Below are positions 25,000 through 34,525 of a stretch of 64,000 nucleotides of DNA, piece by piece. How positions within the stretch are numbered: position 1 is the stretch's first letter; every line of letters starts with the position of its first letter. The notes below the pieces were generated by a model. The model ran no database searches, was not told where the DNA came from, and worked only from the letters and a program-made list of their open reading frames with translations. Source of the DNA: a virus; IMG/VR virus record IMGVR_UViG_3300027743_000027, positions 1 to 64,000 of that record; one strand, 5' to 3'. Position numbers and translations under genes: made by a program.

Positions 25000-25665
25000 A
25001 TGCAGCAGCAGCCTATCGTCCACATTCCCGAGAGCGACCTGCCGAGCAACGGCATCACCCACCTCGAGGAGGAACTCGAGGTCAAGCCCGCGGTCCTGCA
25101 CACGCCCGAGGACGGCAGCACGCCACCGCGCACGGCCGAGCAGGAGCGGGCGTTCTACCAGGCAGCCGAGCCCGACATCCTGGCCGGGCTCTTCGGCGCC
25201 ATCGAGGAAGCGCAGGTGGCGGTCGCGGTGGCAACCTTCCCGAGGTTCCAGTTCCCACTGAGCCGCCCGGACGGCACCTACGTGACGGACGCGCAGGGCG
25301 AACGGGTGACCGAGCCCATGCGCGTCCGCTTCCTGAAACAGAATGACGCCGACATCGAGGCCGCCACGCGGCGCGGCACGACCTGGGTGCCCAACCCGGA
25401 CATCCCCGGCGGGCCACGCGTCGAGCGCGTCAACCAGGCCCGGATGCGCGCCTGGGTGATCTACAACGCGACCGTGCCCGAGGACAAGGCCAAGTACTGG
25501 GACCGCAAGGAACTGGTGCAGAAGCTGCGCGCAGGCAACGGCGTCGAGGTCATCGAGGCGATGCTCGACGCGGGCGAGAAGCTGCAGGCTGTCAACGTCA
25601 TCTACGGCCACTCGGGGCTGATGACGCGCAGCGAGTCCGAGGCCGAGCAGGTCGCAAAACCATAA
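25000..25665 (+). CDS. Tail assembly chaperone (upstream frame, XkdN-like)
   Basis: 221 residues. The acidic N-terminus, the SRPDGTYVTDAQGERVTEPMR segment around a helical core and the position between tube and tape measure match tail assembly chaperones. The last codons are GCA AAA CCA TAA. Backing up one base after AAA opens 80 further codons to 25901, directly before the tape measure, which is the usual arrangement for a programmed -1 frameshift. Confidence 0.78.
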   Translation: MQQQPIVHIPESDLPSNGITHLEEELEVKPAVLHTPEDGSTPPRTAEQERAFYQAAEPDILAGLFGAIEEAQVAVAVATFPRFQFPLSRPDGTYVTDAQGERVTEPMRVRFLKQNDADIEAATRRGTTWVPNPDIPGGPRVERVNQARMRAWVIYNATVPEDKAKYWDRKELVQKLRAGNGVEVIEAMLDAGEKLQAVNVIYGHSGLMTRSESEAEQVAKP

Positions 25666-25901
25666 GGTTCGGCGGGCGCCGCCTGACGCTCTATCACCGC
25701 CTCTGGCAGAAGCATCACCTCACACCATGCCAGTACGAGGGTCGGGCGTCAGCCGCCGAGCCGATGTGCCGGGGGTGTCGCGTGTTCATTTACGCCAGTG
25801 AGCTAGAGAGCGGCCGCCAGGAGTCCGAGCAACTCGAGCACCTGCGGCGGCAGCAGACGGCCGCTGGCCAGGCGCCACCTGCGCGCCCGAGGCGGCACTA
25901 G
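25659..25901 (+). CDS. Frameshift extension of the tail assembly chaperone
   Basis: In the -1 frame relative to the chaperone, an 80-codon ORF runs from the AAAA slip site at 25656-25659 to the TAG at 25899-25901, abutting the tape measure GTG. It has no good start of its own near the beginning and no ribosome-binding site. The product is basic, with a HHLTPCQ...CRGC four-Cys cluster and a Gln/Glu/Arg helix. It would be made only as a fusion to the upstream 219 residues. The exact slip codon is inferred. Confidence 0.6.
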   Translation, partial: TIRFGGRRLTLYHRLWQKHHLTPCQYEGRASAAEPMCRGCRVFIYASELESGRQESEQLEHLRRQQTAAGQAPPARPRRH

Positions 25902-28847
25902 GTGGCCGCCAACCAGATCTACCACGAGGTCATTCAGGTCGAGGTCCGCGACCAGTCGCAGGCCGCGCTGAACACCGTCCAGAAGAACGTCCAGAAGACC
26001 GAGGCCGACCTCAACCGCATCAGCAAGGCGCCCTTCAACGTCGTCGTCAAGGTCACCGACATGCTGACGCGGCCGCTGATGAGCATGGTCAACAGCGCCG
26101 TCGCCCTGGCCCGGCGCGGTGCGCAGGTGCCCGTGACGATGCTGGATCGGTTTAGCCAGCCGTTCCACAACATGCTCAACAACATGCGCGGTGCGGGCAA
26201 CCAGATCCTGCAGGGCGTCGGGCAGGGCATCGGCTCGATGGCCTTCAGCCTGATCGCGCAGGGCGCGGGCATGGTCCAGGGCGCGATTCTGGGCATGAAC
26301 AGCAGCCTCGAGACGAGCCAGATGCAGTTCGAGACGCTGATGGGCGATGCCGACGCGGCGCGGACGCACGTGGCCGACCTGTTCGAGTTCGCCAAGAAGA
26401 CGCCCTTCGAGTCTGAGCCCGTCATCGCCGCTGCGCGCACGCTGCGCACCTTCGGCGGCGGCGCGCTCGACACGATGGAGAACATGACCATGTTCGGCAA
26501 TGCCGCCGCGGGCACCTCGAGCGACATCAAGGAGGTGTCGTTCTGGTTCGGCCGCGCCTACGCCGCGATCCAGGCAGGTCAGCCCTTTGGCGAGGCGCGC
26601 ATGCGCCTGCAGGAGCTAGCCATTCTGAGCCCGCAGGCGGCGGCCAAGATCGAGGCGCTCGAGAAGGCAGGCAAGAAGGGCGACGAGGTCTGGAAGGCCA
26701 TGACGGCCGATCTGGGCCGCTTCAACGGCGCGATGGACAAGCAGGCCACGACGTGGACGGGCCTGACCAGCACGCTCAGCGACGTCATCAAGATCACGTC
26801 GGCCAAGATGTTCGAGCCGTTCTTCAAGACGGCCAAGCGCTGGGCGGGCGCGCTCAACGACATGCTGGCGACCGAGCAGTTCGAAGAGTGGGCCAAGGGC
26901 GCGGGCGATGCCGTCAACAAGTTCGTCGAGGACGCGGCCGACCTGTTCGGCACGGCGGTCGACGCCGTCAAGGCGCTGCAGAAGGCCTTCGACGATACGC
27001 CCGGCGCCATCGGCGTGATCCACGACCTGATCCGCAAGACCTTCGGTGACAGCGTCGCCAACTTCCTGCAGCCGTTCCTCGACAGGTTCATGCGGCTGAT
27101 CCCGACGCTCAAAGAGGTCGGCAAGTGGCTGGGCTTCGCCTTCCAAGATCTGCAGAAGGGCAACCTGCGCAACGCGGTGATCTCGCTGGGCGCGGCCTTC
27201 ACCACGCTCACGGGCATGGACGTGACGGGCCTGACCAGCTTCATCAACGACATCGCCGGGCCCGCGGTCGGCAACGCGCTGAACTGGATGGCGACGACCG
27301 CCTGGCCCGCGATCCAAGAGGCGATGGGCGCGGTCATGAGCTTCATCGTCCGCGAGGTCATCCCCAAGCTCGGGGAGCTGTGGTCGTGGGTGGGCGAGAA
27401 GAGCCAGGCGGCCTGGCACTGGTTCACGCAGGAAGCCTGGCCCGCGGTCATGCAAATCCTGCAGCAGGTCAAAGACTTTATCGAGTCGCAAGTACTGCCC
27501 CGGCTGCGCGACCTGGCCGCCGCGCTCAAGCCGCTGCTCGAGGAAGCCTGGAAGGCGGCGCAGAAGGCCGCGCAGTCCTTCTACGACACGGTCACCACCG
27601 GGCAGCCCGCGGTCGAGCAGGCGCAACGCGACTTCGGCGTCCTGGCGATTGTGCTGAACCCGCTGGCAGGCATCGCCGCCGAACTGAACGGCATCTGGGG
27701 CGAGATGGGCCGCCTGTGGGAGAAGATGCGTGACCCGCTGGCTGGCCTGGTCGACTGGCTGACGCAGTTCAAGGATCAGGCCTGGCTGCTGCTGGCCGTG
27801 CCGCTCGGGCCGTTCGTCCTGCAGGTGGTCGGCATCCTGAACACGCTGTGGGCCGCGCTGAAGGTCGTCCACGGCGCGCTGTTCAACCTGAACAACCTGC
27901 TCGAGGCCGCGAGCCCGCTATGGGACGCCGTGACGGCCGCCATCGGCCGCTTCTTCGACATGGTCGGCACCACGATCAGCAAGATCCGCCAGGCGGGCGC
28001 GGACATCATCGGCGGCCTGATCTCGGGCATGAGCAGCGTCAACCTCGAGGCCTGGATTCGGTCCAACGTCACCGACAAGATCCCCGAGTTCATCAAGAAC
28101 GCGCTGGGCATCCACTCGCCCTCGACGGTCATGATGGAGATCGGCTCGAGCCTGATGGGCGGCCTGATCAGCGGCCTCGAGGCGCGCATGCCCGAGATCA
28201 TGTCGTTCATGTCGGGCCTGTCGAACGTCTTCGGCGGCAGCGACGTCGGCGGCTGGATCGACGCGGCCATCCGCGCCACGGGCGTGCCCGCAAGCTGGGC
28301 CGGGCCGCTCAGCCAGATCATCCAGCACGAGTCGGGCGGCAATCCGCTGGCGGCCAACATGACCGACGTCAACGCCCAGGCAGGCAACGCCAGCGTCGGT
28401 CTGATGCAGCTAACGGGCAGCAACCGCGCCGCCTACACGCCGCCGGGCCTCGACCCGATGGACCCCATCGCGCAGATCATCGCTGGCATCCGCTACATCC
28501 AGAGCCGCTACGGCGACATCGCGGCGGTGCCAGGTGTACGTTCACTCGCCGCGGGCGGCGCCTACCAGCCCTACGACAGCGGTGGCGTGCTGCCACCGGG
28601 CCTGACGCTGGCCGCCAACGGCACGGGCAGCAACGAGTTCGTCCTGACGCCCGGCCAGCTACGCGGCCTGGGCGGCGGCGTGGTCTTCGCGCCCGTCTTC
28701 GAGATCCACGCCGAGGGTGCGGCGCCCGGTGTGGGCGAGGAGATCACCGCCGCGCTCGAGGCCGAGAGCAATCGCCTCTTCAGTCTCCTGGGCAGCCAGC
28801 TACGGCTGGCGTTCGGCAACCTGGCGCTCGAGGGCGGGGCCACATGA
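25902..28847 (+). CDS. Tape measure protein with lytic transglycosylase domain
   Basis: 981 residues from GTG 25902, immediately after the frameshift product. A long alpha-helical, Ala/Gly-rich body contains the Met-rich GSMAFSLIAQGAGMVQGAI stretch and repeated WPxI/WPAVM segments. Near the C-terminus is an SLT domain: IIQHESGGNP with catalytic-type Glu810, then VGLMQLT and a closing Tyr-rich helix. Tape measures set tail length and often carry muralytic domains for entry. At about 1.5 angstroms per residue the tail would be roughly 145 nm. The only GAGCTG hexamer that I found in the window lies in this gene (27375-27380). Confidence 0.92.
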   Translation: MAANQIYHEVIQVEVRDQSQAALNTVQKNVQKTEADLNRISKAPFNVVVKVTDMLTRPLMSMVNSAVALARRGAQVPVTMLDRFSQPFHNMLNNMRGAGNQILQGVGQGIGSMAFSLIAQGAGMVQGAILGMNSSLETSQMQFETLMGDADAARTHVADLFEFAKKTPFESEPVIAAARTLRTFGGGALDTMENMTMFGNAAAGTSSDIKEVSFWFGRAYAAIQAGQPFGEARMRLQELAILSPQAAAKIEALEKAGKKGDEVWKAMTADLGRFNGAMDKQATTWTGLTSTLSDVIKITSAKMFEPFFKTAKRWAGALNDMLATEQFEEWAKGAGDAVNKFVEDAADLFGTAVDAVKALQKAFDDTPGAIGVIHDLIRKTFGDSVANFLQPFLDRFMRLIPTLKEVGKWLGFAFQDLQKGNLRNAVISLGAAFTTLTGMDVTGLTSFINDIAGPAVGNALNWMATTAWPAIQEAMGAVMSFIVREVIPKLGELWSWVGEKSQAAWHWFTQEAWPAVMQILQQVKDFIESQVLPRLRDLAAALKPLLEEAWKAAQKAAQSFYDTVTTGQPAVEQAQRDFGVLAIVLNPLAGIAAELNGIWGEMGRLWEKMRDPLAGLVDWLTQFKDQAWLLLAVPLGPFVLQVVGILNTLWAALKVVHGALFNLNNLLEAASPLWDAVTAAIGRFFDMVGTTISKIRQAGADIIGGLISGMSSVNLEAWIRSNVTDKIPEFIKNALGIHSPSTVMMEIGSSLMGGLISGLEARMPEIMSFMSGLSNVFGGSDVGGWIDAAIRATGVPASWAGPLSQIIQHESGGNPLAANMTDVNAQAGNASVGLMQLTGSNRAAYTPPGLDPMDPIAQIIAGIRYIQSRYGDIAAVPGVRSLAAGGAYQPYDSGGVLPPGLTLAANGTGSNEFVLTPGQLRGLGGGVVFAPVFEIHAEGAAPGVGEEITAALEAESNRLFSLLGSQLRLAFGNLALEGGAT

Positions 28848-29605
28848 TCGAGTTCATCCTGCGCGGGCCCGACGACCCGGGTGGCGTCAACGCGCTGATC
28901 CTGCCATCCAACCCGACCGAGTTCACCGTGCTCAGCGCGCCGAACTTCACCACGGTCAACATCGACGGCCTGGGCGAGGTCCGCCTGCCGAACGGCCGCG
29001 CCAGCACGACCTACGCCTGGGATGCGACCTTCTATGGCCCGGCCCGCGTGGCGCTGACGCCGCTGATCAGGAACTGGCGGCCGCCTGTCGACATCGTCGC
29101 GCAGATCGACAACTGGGTCGACCAGCAGGTGCGGCAGCGGCGCACGCTGAGCCTGGTCATCAGCGATTCGAACGTCAACAAGGACGTCTGGATCGCCCGC
29201 TGGTCCTACAAGCCCACGGGCGGCTTCGGTGACATCGCCTACTCGCTCGAGCTAGTCGAGGCGCGGACCATCCAGATCAGCATCGACGGCGACGCCGCGG
29301 GCACGATCAGCGGTGGTGTCTCGAGCGAGGGTCCAACGCCCGACGACGGCGGCGAGACGGCGCCCACGCCGAGCACGTGGATCGTCCAGCAAGGCGACTA
29401 CCTGATCAAGATCGCCAAGGCGGTCTACGGCGACTCGAGCCGCTGGCGCGAGATCTACGACGCCAACAAGGAACTCATCGGCAGCAACCCCGACCTGATC
29501 CACCCCGGCATGGAGCTACAGATCCCGGGTGGCCAGCGCGCCGACGTCGAGCCCTCGACCGACGAGCTTGGGCCCGCCAACGATGTCTTCGTCGAGGCCG
29601 CCTGA
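28844..29605 (+). CDS. LysM-containing tail/baseplate protein (XkdP-like)
   Basis: 253 residues, coupled to the tape measure by ATGA. The N-terminal 145 residues are beta-rich. An acidic linker leads to a LysM domain at about 178-227 (WIVQQGDYLIKIAKAVYGD ... NPDLIHPGMELQIP). This is the architecture of XkdP-type proteins, which attach the hub to the tail tube; LysM may bind peptidoglycan or structure the hub. Confidence 0.85.
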   Translation: MIEFILRGPDDPGGVNALILPSNPTEFTVLSAPNFTTVNIDGLGEVRLPNGRASTTYAWDATFYGPARVALTPLIRNWRPPVDIVAQIDNWVDQQVRQRRTLSLVISDSNVNKDVWIARWSYKPTGGFGDIAYSLELVEARTIQISIDGDAAGTISGGVSSEGPTPDDGGETAPTPSTWIVQQGDYLIKIAKAVYGDSSRWREIYDANKELIGSNPDLIHPGMELQIPGGQRADVEPSTDELGPANDVFVEAA

Positions 29606-31275
29606 TGTCGGTCGTGCCCGAGGAGATCCTGGCGCTGCTCGACCGGGCCACCGAGGCCGACGTCGCGCCGTCGGTCAACCTGGCGCGACCAACGCTCGAG
29701 GATCTGTCGTCGACGCGTTACAGCCTGGCGCTGAGCAGCCCCACCGACGCCAAGCTGCGCCACATCCCGTTCGTCTCGCTCAGCTTCGAACAGCAGGAGG
29801 GCGAGGTCGCCTCGCGGGTCAGCGCAGGCATCCCGGACGTCGACAGCGATCTGGGCCCGCTCTGGGAACTGTGCACGATGGGCACGCCGCTGTGGCTGCT
29901 GGCGGGCCAGAGCACGCTGGTCGAGATGTTTCGCGGCACGATCATGGAGGTGGGCGACCGCACCACCAACGGCGCCAGCTTTGGCATCGTCGCCTACGAC
30001 GGCCTGCACAATGCCCTGCGCAGCAAGTACGACCTGATCTTCGGCCCTGACACCACGCTGACCGAGGTCATCCGCGCCTACGCCGCCAAGGCCACCATCG
30101 AGCTTGGCTACATCGAGGAGCCGGGCGTCAAGCTGGGCGTGCTGACGATGCGCCAGGACACGATGATCGACGGCCTGACCAAGGCGCTCAACCGGGTCGC
30201 CGTCCTGGGCGGCGGCTCGCTCAAGCTGCGCGCCGTCCAGGGCAAGCTCGAGTGCATCCGCCCGGCCAGCAACCCCGTCATATACCACTTCCGCACGGGC
30301 GGTGTGGCGGTCAACACCACGATCAAGGGCTCGATCAGCGATCTGATCAACACCGTGCAGGTGGTCGCGACGGTGCCTGGCAGCGACGAAGACGACGAGA
30401 ACGCGCAGGTGCAGGTCATCAAGACCCTCTCGAGCGACGCGGGCTTCACGGGCGCGCAGGAGATGGTCTACAGCGCAGAGGCCGACTCGCACGAGGCGGC
30501 GCGGCTCGAGGCCGAGAGCATCCTGGCCGAGAAGGGTTTCCCGACGTGGACCTACTCGCACACGGGCTTCGCGGTGCCTGGGGTCTACAAGTGGGAGCGG
30601 GTGCACATCACTGACGGCATCGTCGACAACCACTTCATCGTCGCGGGCCTGAGCATGGACCTCGTCGGCCGCACGATGCAGATGAGCCTGACGACGACCG
30701 AGGAGATCGCTCGCAAGACGCGCCAGACCGCGCTCGAGGCGGCGCTCGCGGACCTGAAGCAGACGAGTGCCAGCACGGGCACGGCGAGCACGGGCACCAC
30801 CGCGGGCGCGACGCTACTGAAGCAGATCGCCAAGCCTGTCATGGGCCTGGCCTACGTCGCTGGCGGCGCCGCGGGGCGGACCGACTTCAGCAAGGACATG
30901 CACCACGTCGGCACCGACTGCAGCGGCTTCGTCTCGTGGATGACGCGCCAGCTTGGCGGCACCACGGGCACGACCACCGACGCCATCGCGCAGGCCAGCG
31001 CGCTGATCCAGACCAACGGCACCGACCAGGCCATGCCGGGCGACTACATCCTGTACTGGGACGGCGGTGCCAGCCAGACAGGGATGGCCTACCCGCACGT
31101 GGCGATGTGGCTGGGCGGCGGCCAGGTGCTCGAGTCGGGCGGCAGCGTCAAGCCCTCGAGCATCGGCATCGGCTCGCTGCTGAACGGCTATAGCCGCTAT
31201 GAGGTACGGCGCAACGACGCCGTCTTCAAGAAGGTCAACGCCACCCCCACCAAGACCTCGAGCAAGAAGGCCTGA
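29605..31275 (+). CDS. Baseplate hub protein fused to NlpC/P60 peptidase
   Basis: 556 residues in TGATG overlap with the LysM gene. Residues 1-385 resemble XkdQ/late-control-D hub proteins. After a Ser/Thr/Gly linker comes an NlpC/P60 domain (about 410-540) with Cys439 in TDCSGF and His498 in YPHVAMW, the catalytic pair of these cell-wall endopeptidases. The fusion puts a peptidoglycan cutter at the tail tip; together with the SLT domain in the tape measure the tail carries two different muralytic activities. Confidence 0.88.
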   Translation: MSVVPEEILALLDRATEADVAPSVNLARPTLEDLSSTRYSLALSSPTDAKLRHIPFVSLSFEQQEGEVASRVSAGIPDVDSDLGPLWELCTMGTPLWLLAGQSTLVEMFRGTIMEVGDRTTNGASFGIVAYDGLHNALRSKYDLIFGPDTTLTEVIRAYAAKATIELGYIEEPGVKLGVLTMRQDTMIDGLTKALNRVAVLGGGSLKLRAVQGKLECIRPASNPVIYHFRTGGVAVNTTIKGSISDLINTVQVVATVPGSDEDDENAQVQVIKTLSSDAGFTGAQEMVYSAEADSHEAARLEAESILAEKGFPTWTYSHTGFAVPGVYKWERVHITDGIVDNHFIVAGLSMDLVGRTMQMSLTTTEEIARKTRQTALEAALADLKQTSASTGTASTGTTAGATLLKQIAKPVMGLAYVAGGAAGRTDFSKDMHHVGTDCSGFVSWMTRQLGGTTGTTTDAIAQASALIQTNGTDQAMPGDYILYWDGGASQTGMAYPHVAMWLGGGQVLESGGSVKPSSIGIGSLLNGYSRYEVRRNDAVFKKVNATPTKTSSKKA

Positions 31276-32462
31276 TGGTCGGCCGTCTCGACGGCGCCTC
31301 GAGCGTCGCGGTGGCCGTCCGCGATTTCCTGGCCGCGACGCGCTCGGGCGACATGCCGGGCTACGAGCGCGGCGTGGTCAACAGCGACGGCTCGCTGCAG
31401 CCCGATAGCTGGACCGGGCCACCGTTTGCGCCACCGGGCGAGGGCGGCGGCCAGGTGCTCGAGTTCCTGCTGGGCACGCCGCTCGACGAGGGCTACACCG
31501 AGACGGCGCTGATCGGCATCACCATCGACGGCACCAGCGTCGAGCACAGCCATCACCACAATGGCCTGCTGCCCGGCGACCGGGTGATGCTCATCTGGCT
31601 CAACCACGGCTCGCCCACGGCGCAGCCCGTGGTCATCCAGAATCTGAGTGGCCAGCCTGGCTCGGGCACCCAGCCGAACGGCGGCGAGCCCGGGCCACCT
31701 GGGCCGACCGGGCCGCCTGGACCTGCGGGGCCTGCAGGCACACCAGGCGCGCCCGGTCCGACAGGCGCCAAGGGCGATACGGGCGCCACGGGTCCGCCCG
31801 GCTCGACTGGACCCGCAGGCGAGGACGGTCCCGCTGGACCACGTGGCAATCCAGGGCCAACGGGTGCGACAGGCGCTGTCGGGCCGCCGGGCGCGACCGG
31901 GCCGCAGGGTGCTCCTGGCCCGGTCGGCCCCGTTGGTCCGCCAGGCACGCCTGGTCCGAGTGCCACCTGGCGCGGCGCCTGGTCCGCCGTGACCGACTAC
32001 GTCATCTGGGACGCGGTCGACTACCAGGGCTCGAGCTACATGGCCTCTGCCGACCCGGCCGTCGGCACCTCGCCGCTGGTCTACCCGTGGGTGCTGATCG
32101 CCGCTCGCGGCGCGCAAGGCCCGGCAGGCACCGCGGGTACGGGCGCAGGCGTCCACGAGGAGTTCCTGCCCGCGGCGGCGGCCACCTTCGTCGACCTGGC
32201 GCAAGCGCCCGCGGTGCTGCTGACCGTCGCTCGAGCGGGCGTGGTCCAGAGCCAGGTCAACGGCGACTACTCGCTGAGCGGCCAGCGGGTGACGTTTGCG
32301 GATGCCTTCAACGGCAGCCAGCGGCTGGTCATCGCCTACCAGGCCGCGGGCACGGGCGGCGGCGGGCCGACCCCCGACTATGGCGTGGACTCCGACCTGC
32401 GCGCTTACATTCAGCGTGTCATGGCGGTCATCGACCCCGGCGGCGCACCGCCACCACCCTAA
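31275..32462 (+). CDS. Baseplate protein with collagen-like stalk
   Basis: 395 residues in TGATG overlap. The N-terminal domain (to about 130) has the [12 protein letters not shown]...QPVVIQNL pattern of XkdR-type baseplate proteins. Residues about 137-232 are an uninterrupted Gly-X-Y collagen-like repeat. A Trp/Tyr-rich module follows ([20 protein letters not shown], about 235-290) that resembles small carbohydrate-binding modules, then a beta-rich end. Likely a trimeric, adhesive baseplate extension. Confidence 0.75.
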   Translation: MVGRLDGASSVAVAVRDFLAATRSGDMPGYERGVVNSDGSLQPDSWTGPPFAPPGEGGGQVLEFLLGTPLDEGYTETALIGITIDGTSVEHSHHHNGLLPGDRVMLIWLNHGSPTAQPVVIQNLSGQPGSGTQPNGGEPGPPGPTGPPGPAGPAGTPGAPGPTGAKGDTGATGPPGSTGPAGEDGPAGPRGNPGPTGATGAVGPPGATGPQGAPGPVGPVGPPGTPGPSATWRGAWSAVTDYVIWDAVDYQGSSYMASADPAVGTSPLVYPWVLIAARGAQGPAGTAGTGAGVHEEFLPAAAATFVDLAQAPAVLLTVARAGVVQSQVNGDYSLSGQRVTFADAFNGSQRLVIAYQAAGTGGGGPTPDYGVDSDLRAYIQRVMAVIDPGGAPPPP

Positions 32463-32476
32463 GGAGAAGCGAGACT

Positions 32477-32878
32477 ATGGCAGGCTCCAAGACCGACACG
32501 TTCGAGACGCGGCTGCTCAACCACATCTTCAAGGGTGGCGCCACGCCAGCCTTCACCGCGCTCTCAACGGTCTACATCGCGCTGATGACGACGGTGCCCA
32601 GCGACGCGAGCGCAGGCGTCGAGGTCTCGGGCTCGAGCTACGCTCGGGCGGCGGTCGCGGCGGCGGGCTGGACGTCACCGACCAATCAGGTCCAGAACAA
32701 CGCCGAGGTCACCTTCCCGGCGGTTACCGGGTCGGCCTACACGGTCGTCGGCTGGGCCATCTTCGACGCCAGCACCAGCGGCAACATGCTGTACTGGGGC
32801 GACACCACCTCGACGACGATGAACGTGGGCGACGTACCGCGCTTCGCGCCAAACGCCATCACCGTCACTGAAGACTGA
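32477..32878 (+). CDS. Small tail fibre protein
   Basis: 133 residues with an AAGGAGAAG ribosome-binding site. The segment LLNHIFKGGATP...LSTVYIALMTTVPSD and then GSSYARAAVAAAGW is typical of a family of small phage tail fibre proteins found in many actinophages. Beta-rich and no Cys. It directly follows the collagen-like baseplate protein and may be the distal receptor-binding unit. Confidence 0.75.
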   Translation: MAGSKTDTFETRLLNHIFKGGATPAFTALSTVYIALMTTVPSDASAGVEVSGSSYARAAVAAAGWTSPTNQVQNNAEVTFPAVTGSAYTVVGWAIFDASTSGNMLYWGDTTSTTMNVGDVPRFAPNAITVTED

Positions 32879-32879
32879 G

Positions 32880-33188
32880 GTGGCCTGGGCCGATCTGACA
32901 CCGACGGCGGACGAGACCGTCCGCATCGAGCGCCAGGAGCCAGGCTACGTGCTCTACCAGTCCACCGATGGGCGGCGCTGGGAGGTGCGGGGCGTGTGTG
33001 ATCGGCGCGGCGACTGTCTGATCGGCGCGGTCATCGCCACGCCCGAGGGCCTGGTCGAGATCGAGTCCCTCGCGCACCTGGCCTGGCTGGTCGCGGAACT
33101 GGGCCGCGAGCGCATCGACGCGGAGATGGATGTGCCCGTCGGGCCTGGCTTCAGCGGCTGCTGCCCGCTCGAGGTCACCGAGTTGTAG
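32880..33188 (+). CDS. Hypothetical protein in tail region
   Basis: 102 residues from GTG 32880. The N-terminal half is beta-rich (VRIERQEPGYVLYQSTDGRRW) and contains one Cys; the C-terminal half is a helix and then SGCCPLEV. No family recognised. Its stop overlaps the start of the next gene. Confidence 0.55.
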   Translation: MAWADLTPTADETVRIERQEPGYVLYQSTDGRRWEVRGVCDRRGDCLIGAVIATPEGLVEIESLAHLAWLVAELGRERIDAEMDVPVGPGFSGCCPLEVTEL

Positions 33189-34525
33189 TGCCCACCAAGT
33201 TCTACCTGCATCGCACGGCCAGCGAGGTCCAGCCGACGCTGCCTGCCACCAATGCCAGCGCGTCGACAACGACGCCGACGTGGACGCCTGGCGTTAGCAA
33301 TGGGCAAGCCGCCACACCGCTGCTCTTCAACCGCACGATGAACACCACCATCGGCACGGTCGCCCAAACGAGCCTGGCGTATACAACGGCCAACAATACG
33401 CTGGACCAAAAGCAGCCGTTCCTCAGGTTCGTCAGCCCACCACTGGCGGCGCAGACCATTGCGGCCCAGAGCATTTCGGTGCAGTACGGCTATTCAAATA
33501 GCAACACCGCCAGTTTCTTCCAGCCTACAAGCTTCGTCGGGGTGTGGCGGCCGTCAACAGGTGCGCTGGTCGGCACGTTAGCGACAGTCGGGCAGAACGT
33601 CGCAAATGCAGCCACGACGAGCCAAGGCTTTTCCAACAACAACATGACCTGTGCGGCGGTGACGTGCGCCGCTGGCGACGTCATCGTTGTGGAGATCTGG
33701 CGCTCCGCGTCGGTCCAGACGATGGGCACGGCCTACACCAACACCATCTTCTACGACGGCAGCGGCGGCGACTCCAGCACCACAAATATCTCCGCTTACC
33801 TCAACTTCGCCAACACCCTCACCCTGCAGACGCTGCCAGCCGAGATCACCTTCCGGGCAGCGGTCGGCACGCAGGCCAACGCTGGGGCTTTCACGCTCGC
33901 CTTGCCACCAGGCACGACCGACGGTGACTTTCTGGTCGTTTGGGCTGAGTCTAGCTCTGCCGTCTCTTCGACGGGCCCGCTCACTGCCCCGGCCGGGTGG
34001 ATTAAGGGCACGACGTTCAGCCCCAACGGAACAAGCGGCTTCTGTTGCTTCTACTGGGCACCATACAGCGCTGCCTTGTCGCGGGCGTTCATGAACAATG
34101 GCTCTAGCTCGTGGTGCGTCGGGGCGTATTACAAGACAGGCGAAGTCTTGGATGTGGACGGCGCCGCAGTTGCGACGTATGTCACGTCCAACACAACGAC
34201 GGTCACTATCGGGCAGCCAACGACGACTGGCGCAGGCCGCTATGAGGTCGTGGGTATCAGCCATCCCGCGACAGGCACCCTGAACACCACGGCGACGGTG
34301 AGCCTTGACGCGGCGGGTACGTCTGGCATTCCAACGTCACAAAGCTGGCTTGGGCACTACTTGGTGCATCCCTTGGGCGCGAGCGTCACCTGCCCCGCCC
34401 ACAACTTCAATTTTACGGCCAATATCGCCAACAAGACCGGGGCGGGGTTGCTGCTGAAGGCCGCGCCATCCATCAGCGAGCCAGACAACGCGCTGGCCGG
34501 GCCCGTGGACAACTTCGAGGCCTAG
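33188..34525 (+). CDS. Beta-rich tail protein, compositionally atypical
   Basis: 445 residues from GTG 33188. Ser/Thr/Asn/Gly-rich with long beta stretches and pairs of Trp/Phe (GFCCFYWAPY), like tail fibre or adhesin domains. Codon use differs from all neighbours: many A/T-ending codons and few of the CTC-GAG or TCG-AGC pairs that mark the rest. This suggests recent transfer of a receptor-binding module. A two-domain split is likely near residue 215 (AEITFRAAVGTQANAG). Confidence 0.65.
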   Translation: MPTKFYLHRTASEVQPTLPATNASASTTTPTWTPGVSNGQAATPLLFNRTMNTTIGTVAQTSLAYTTANNTLDQKQPFLRFVSPPLAAQTIAAQSISVQYGYSNSNTASFFQPTSFVGVWRPSTGALVGTLATVGQNVANAATTSQGFSNNNMTCAAVTCAAGDVIVVEIWRSASVQTMGTAYTNTIFYDGSGGDSSTTNISAYLNFANTLTLQTLPAEITFRAAVGTQANAGAFTLALPPGTTDGDFLVVWAESSSAVSSTGPLTAPAGWIKGTTFSPNGTSGFCCFYWAPYSAALSRAFMNNGSSSWCVGAYYKTGEVLDVDGAAVATYVTSNTTTVTIGQPTTTGAGRYEVVGISHPATGTLNTTATVSLDAAGTSGIPTSQSWLGHYLVHPLGASVTCPAHNFNFTANIANKTGAGLLLKAAPSISEPDNALAGPVDNFEA

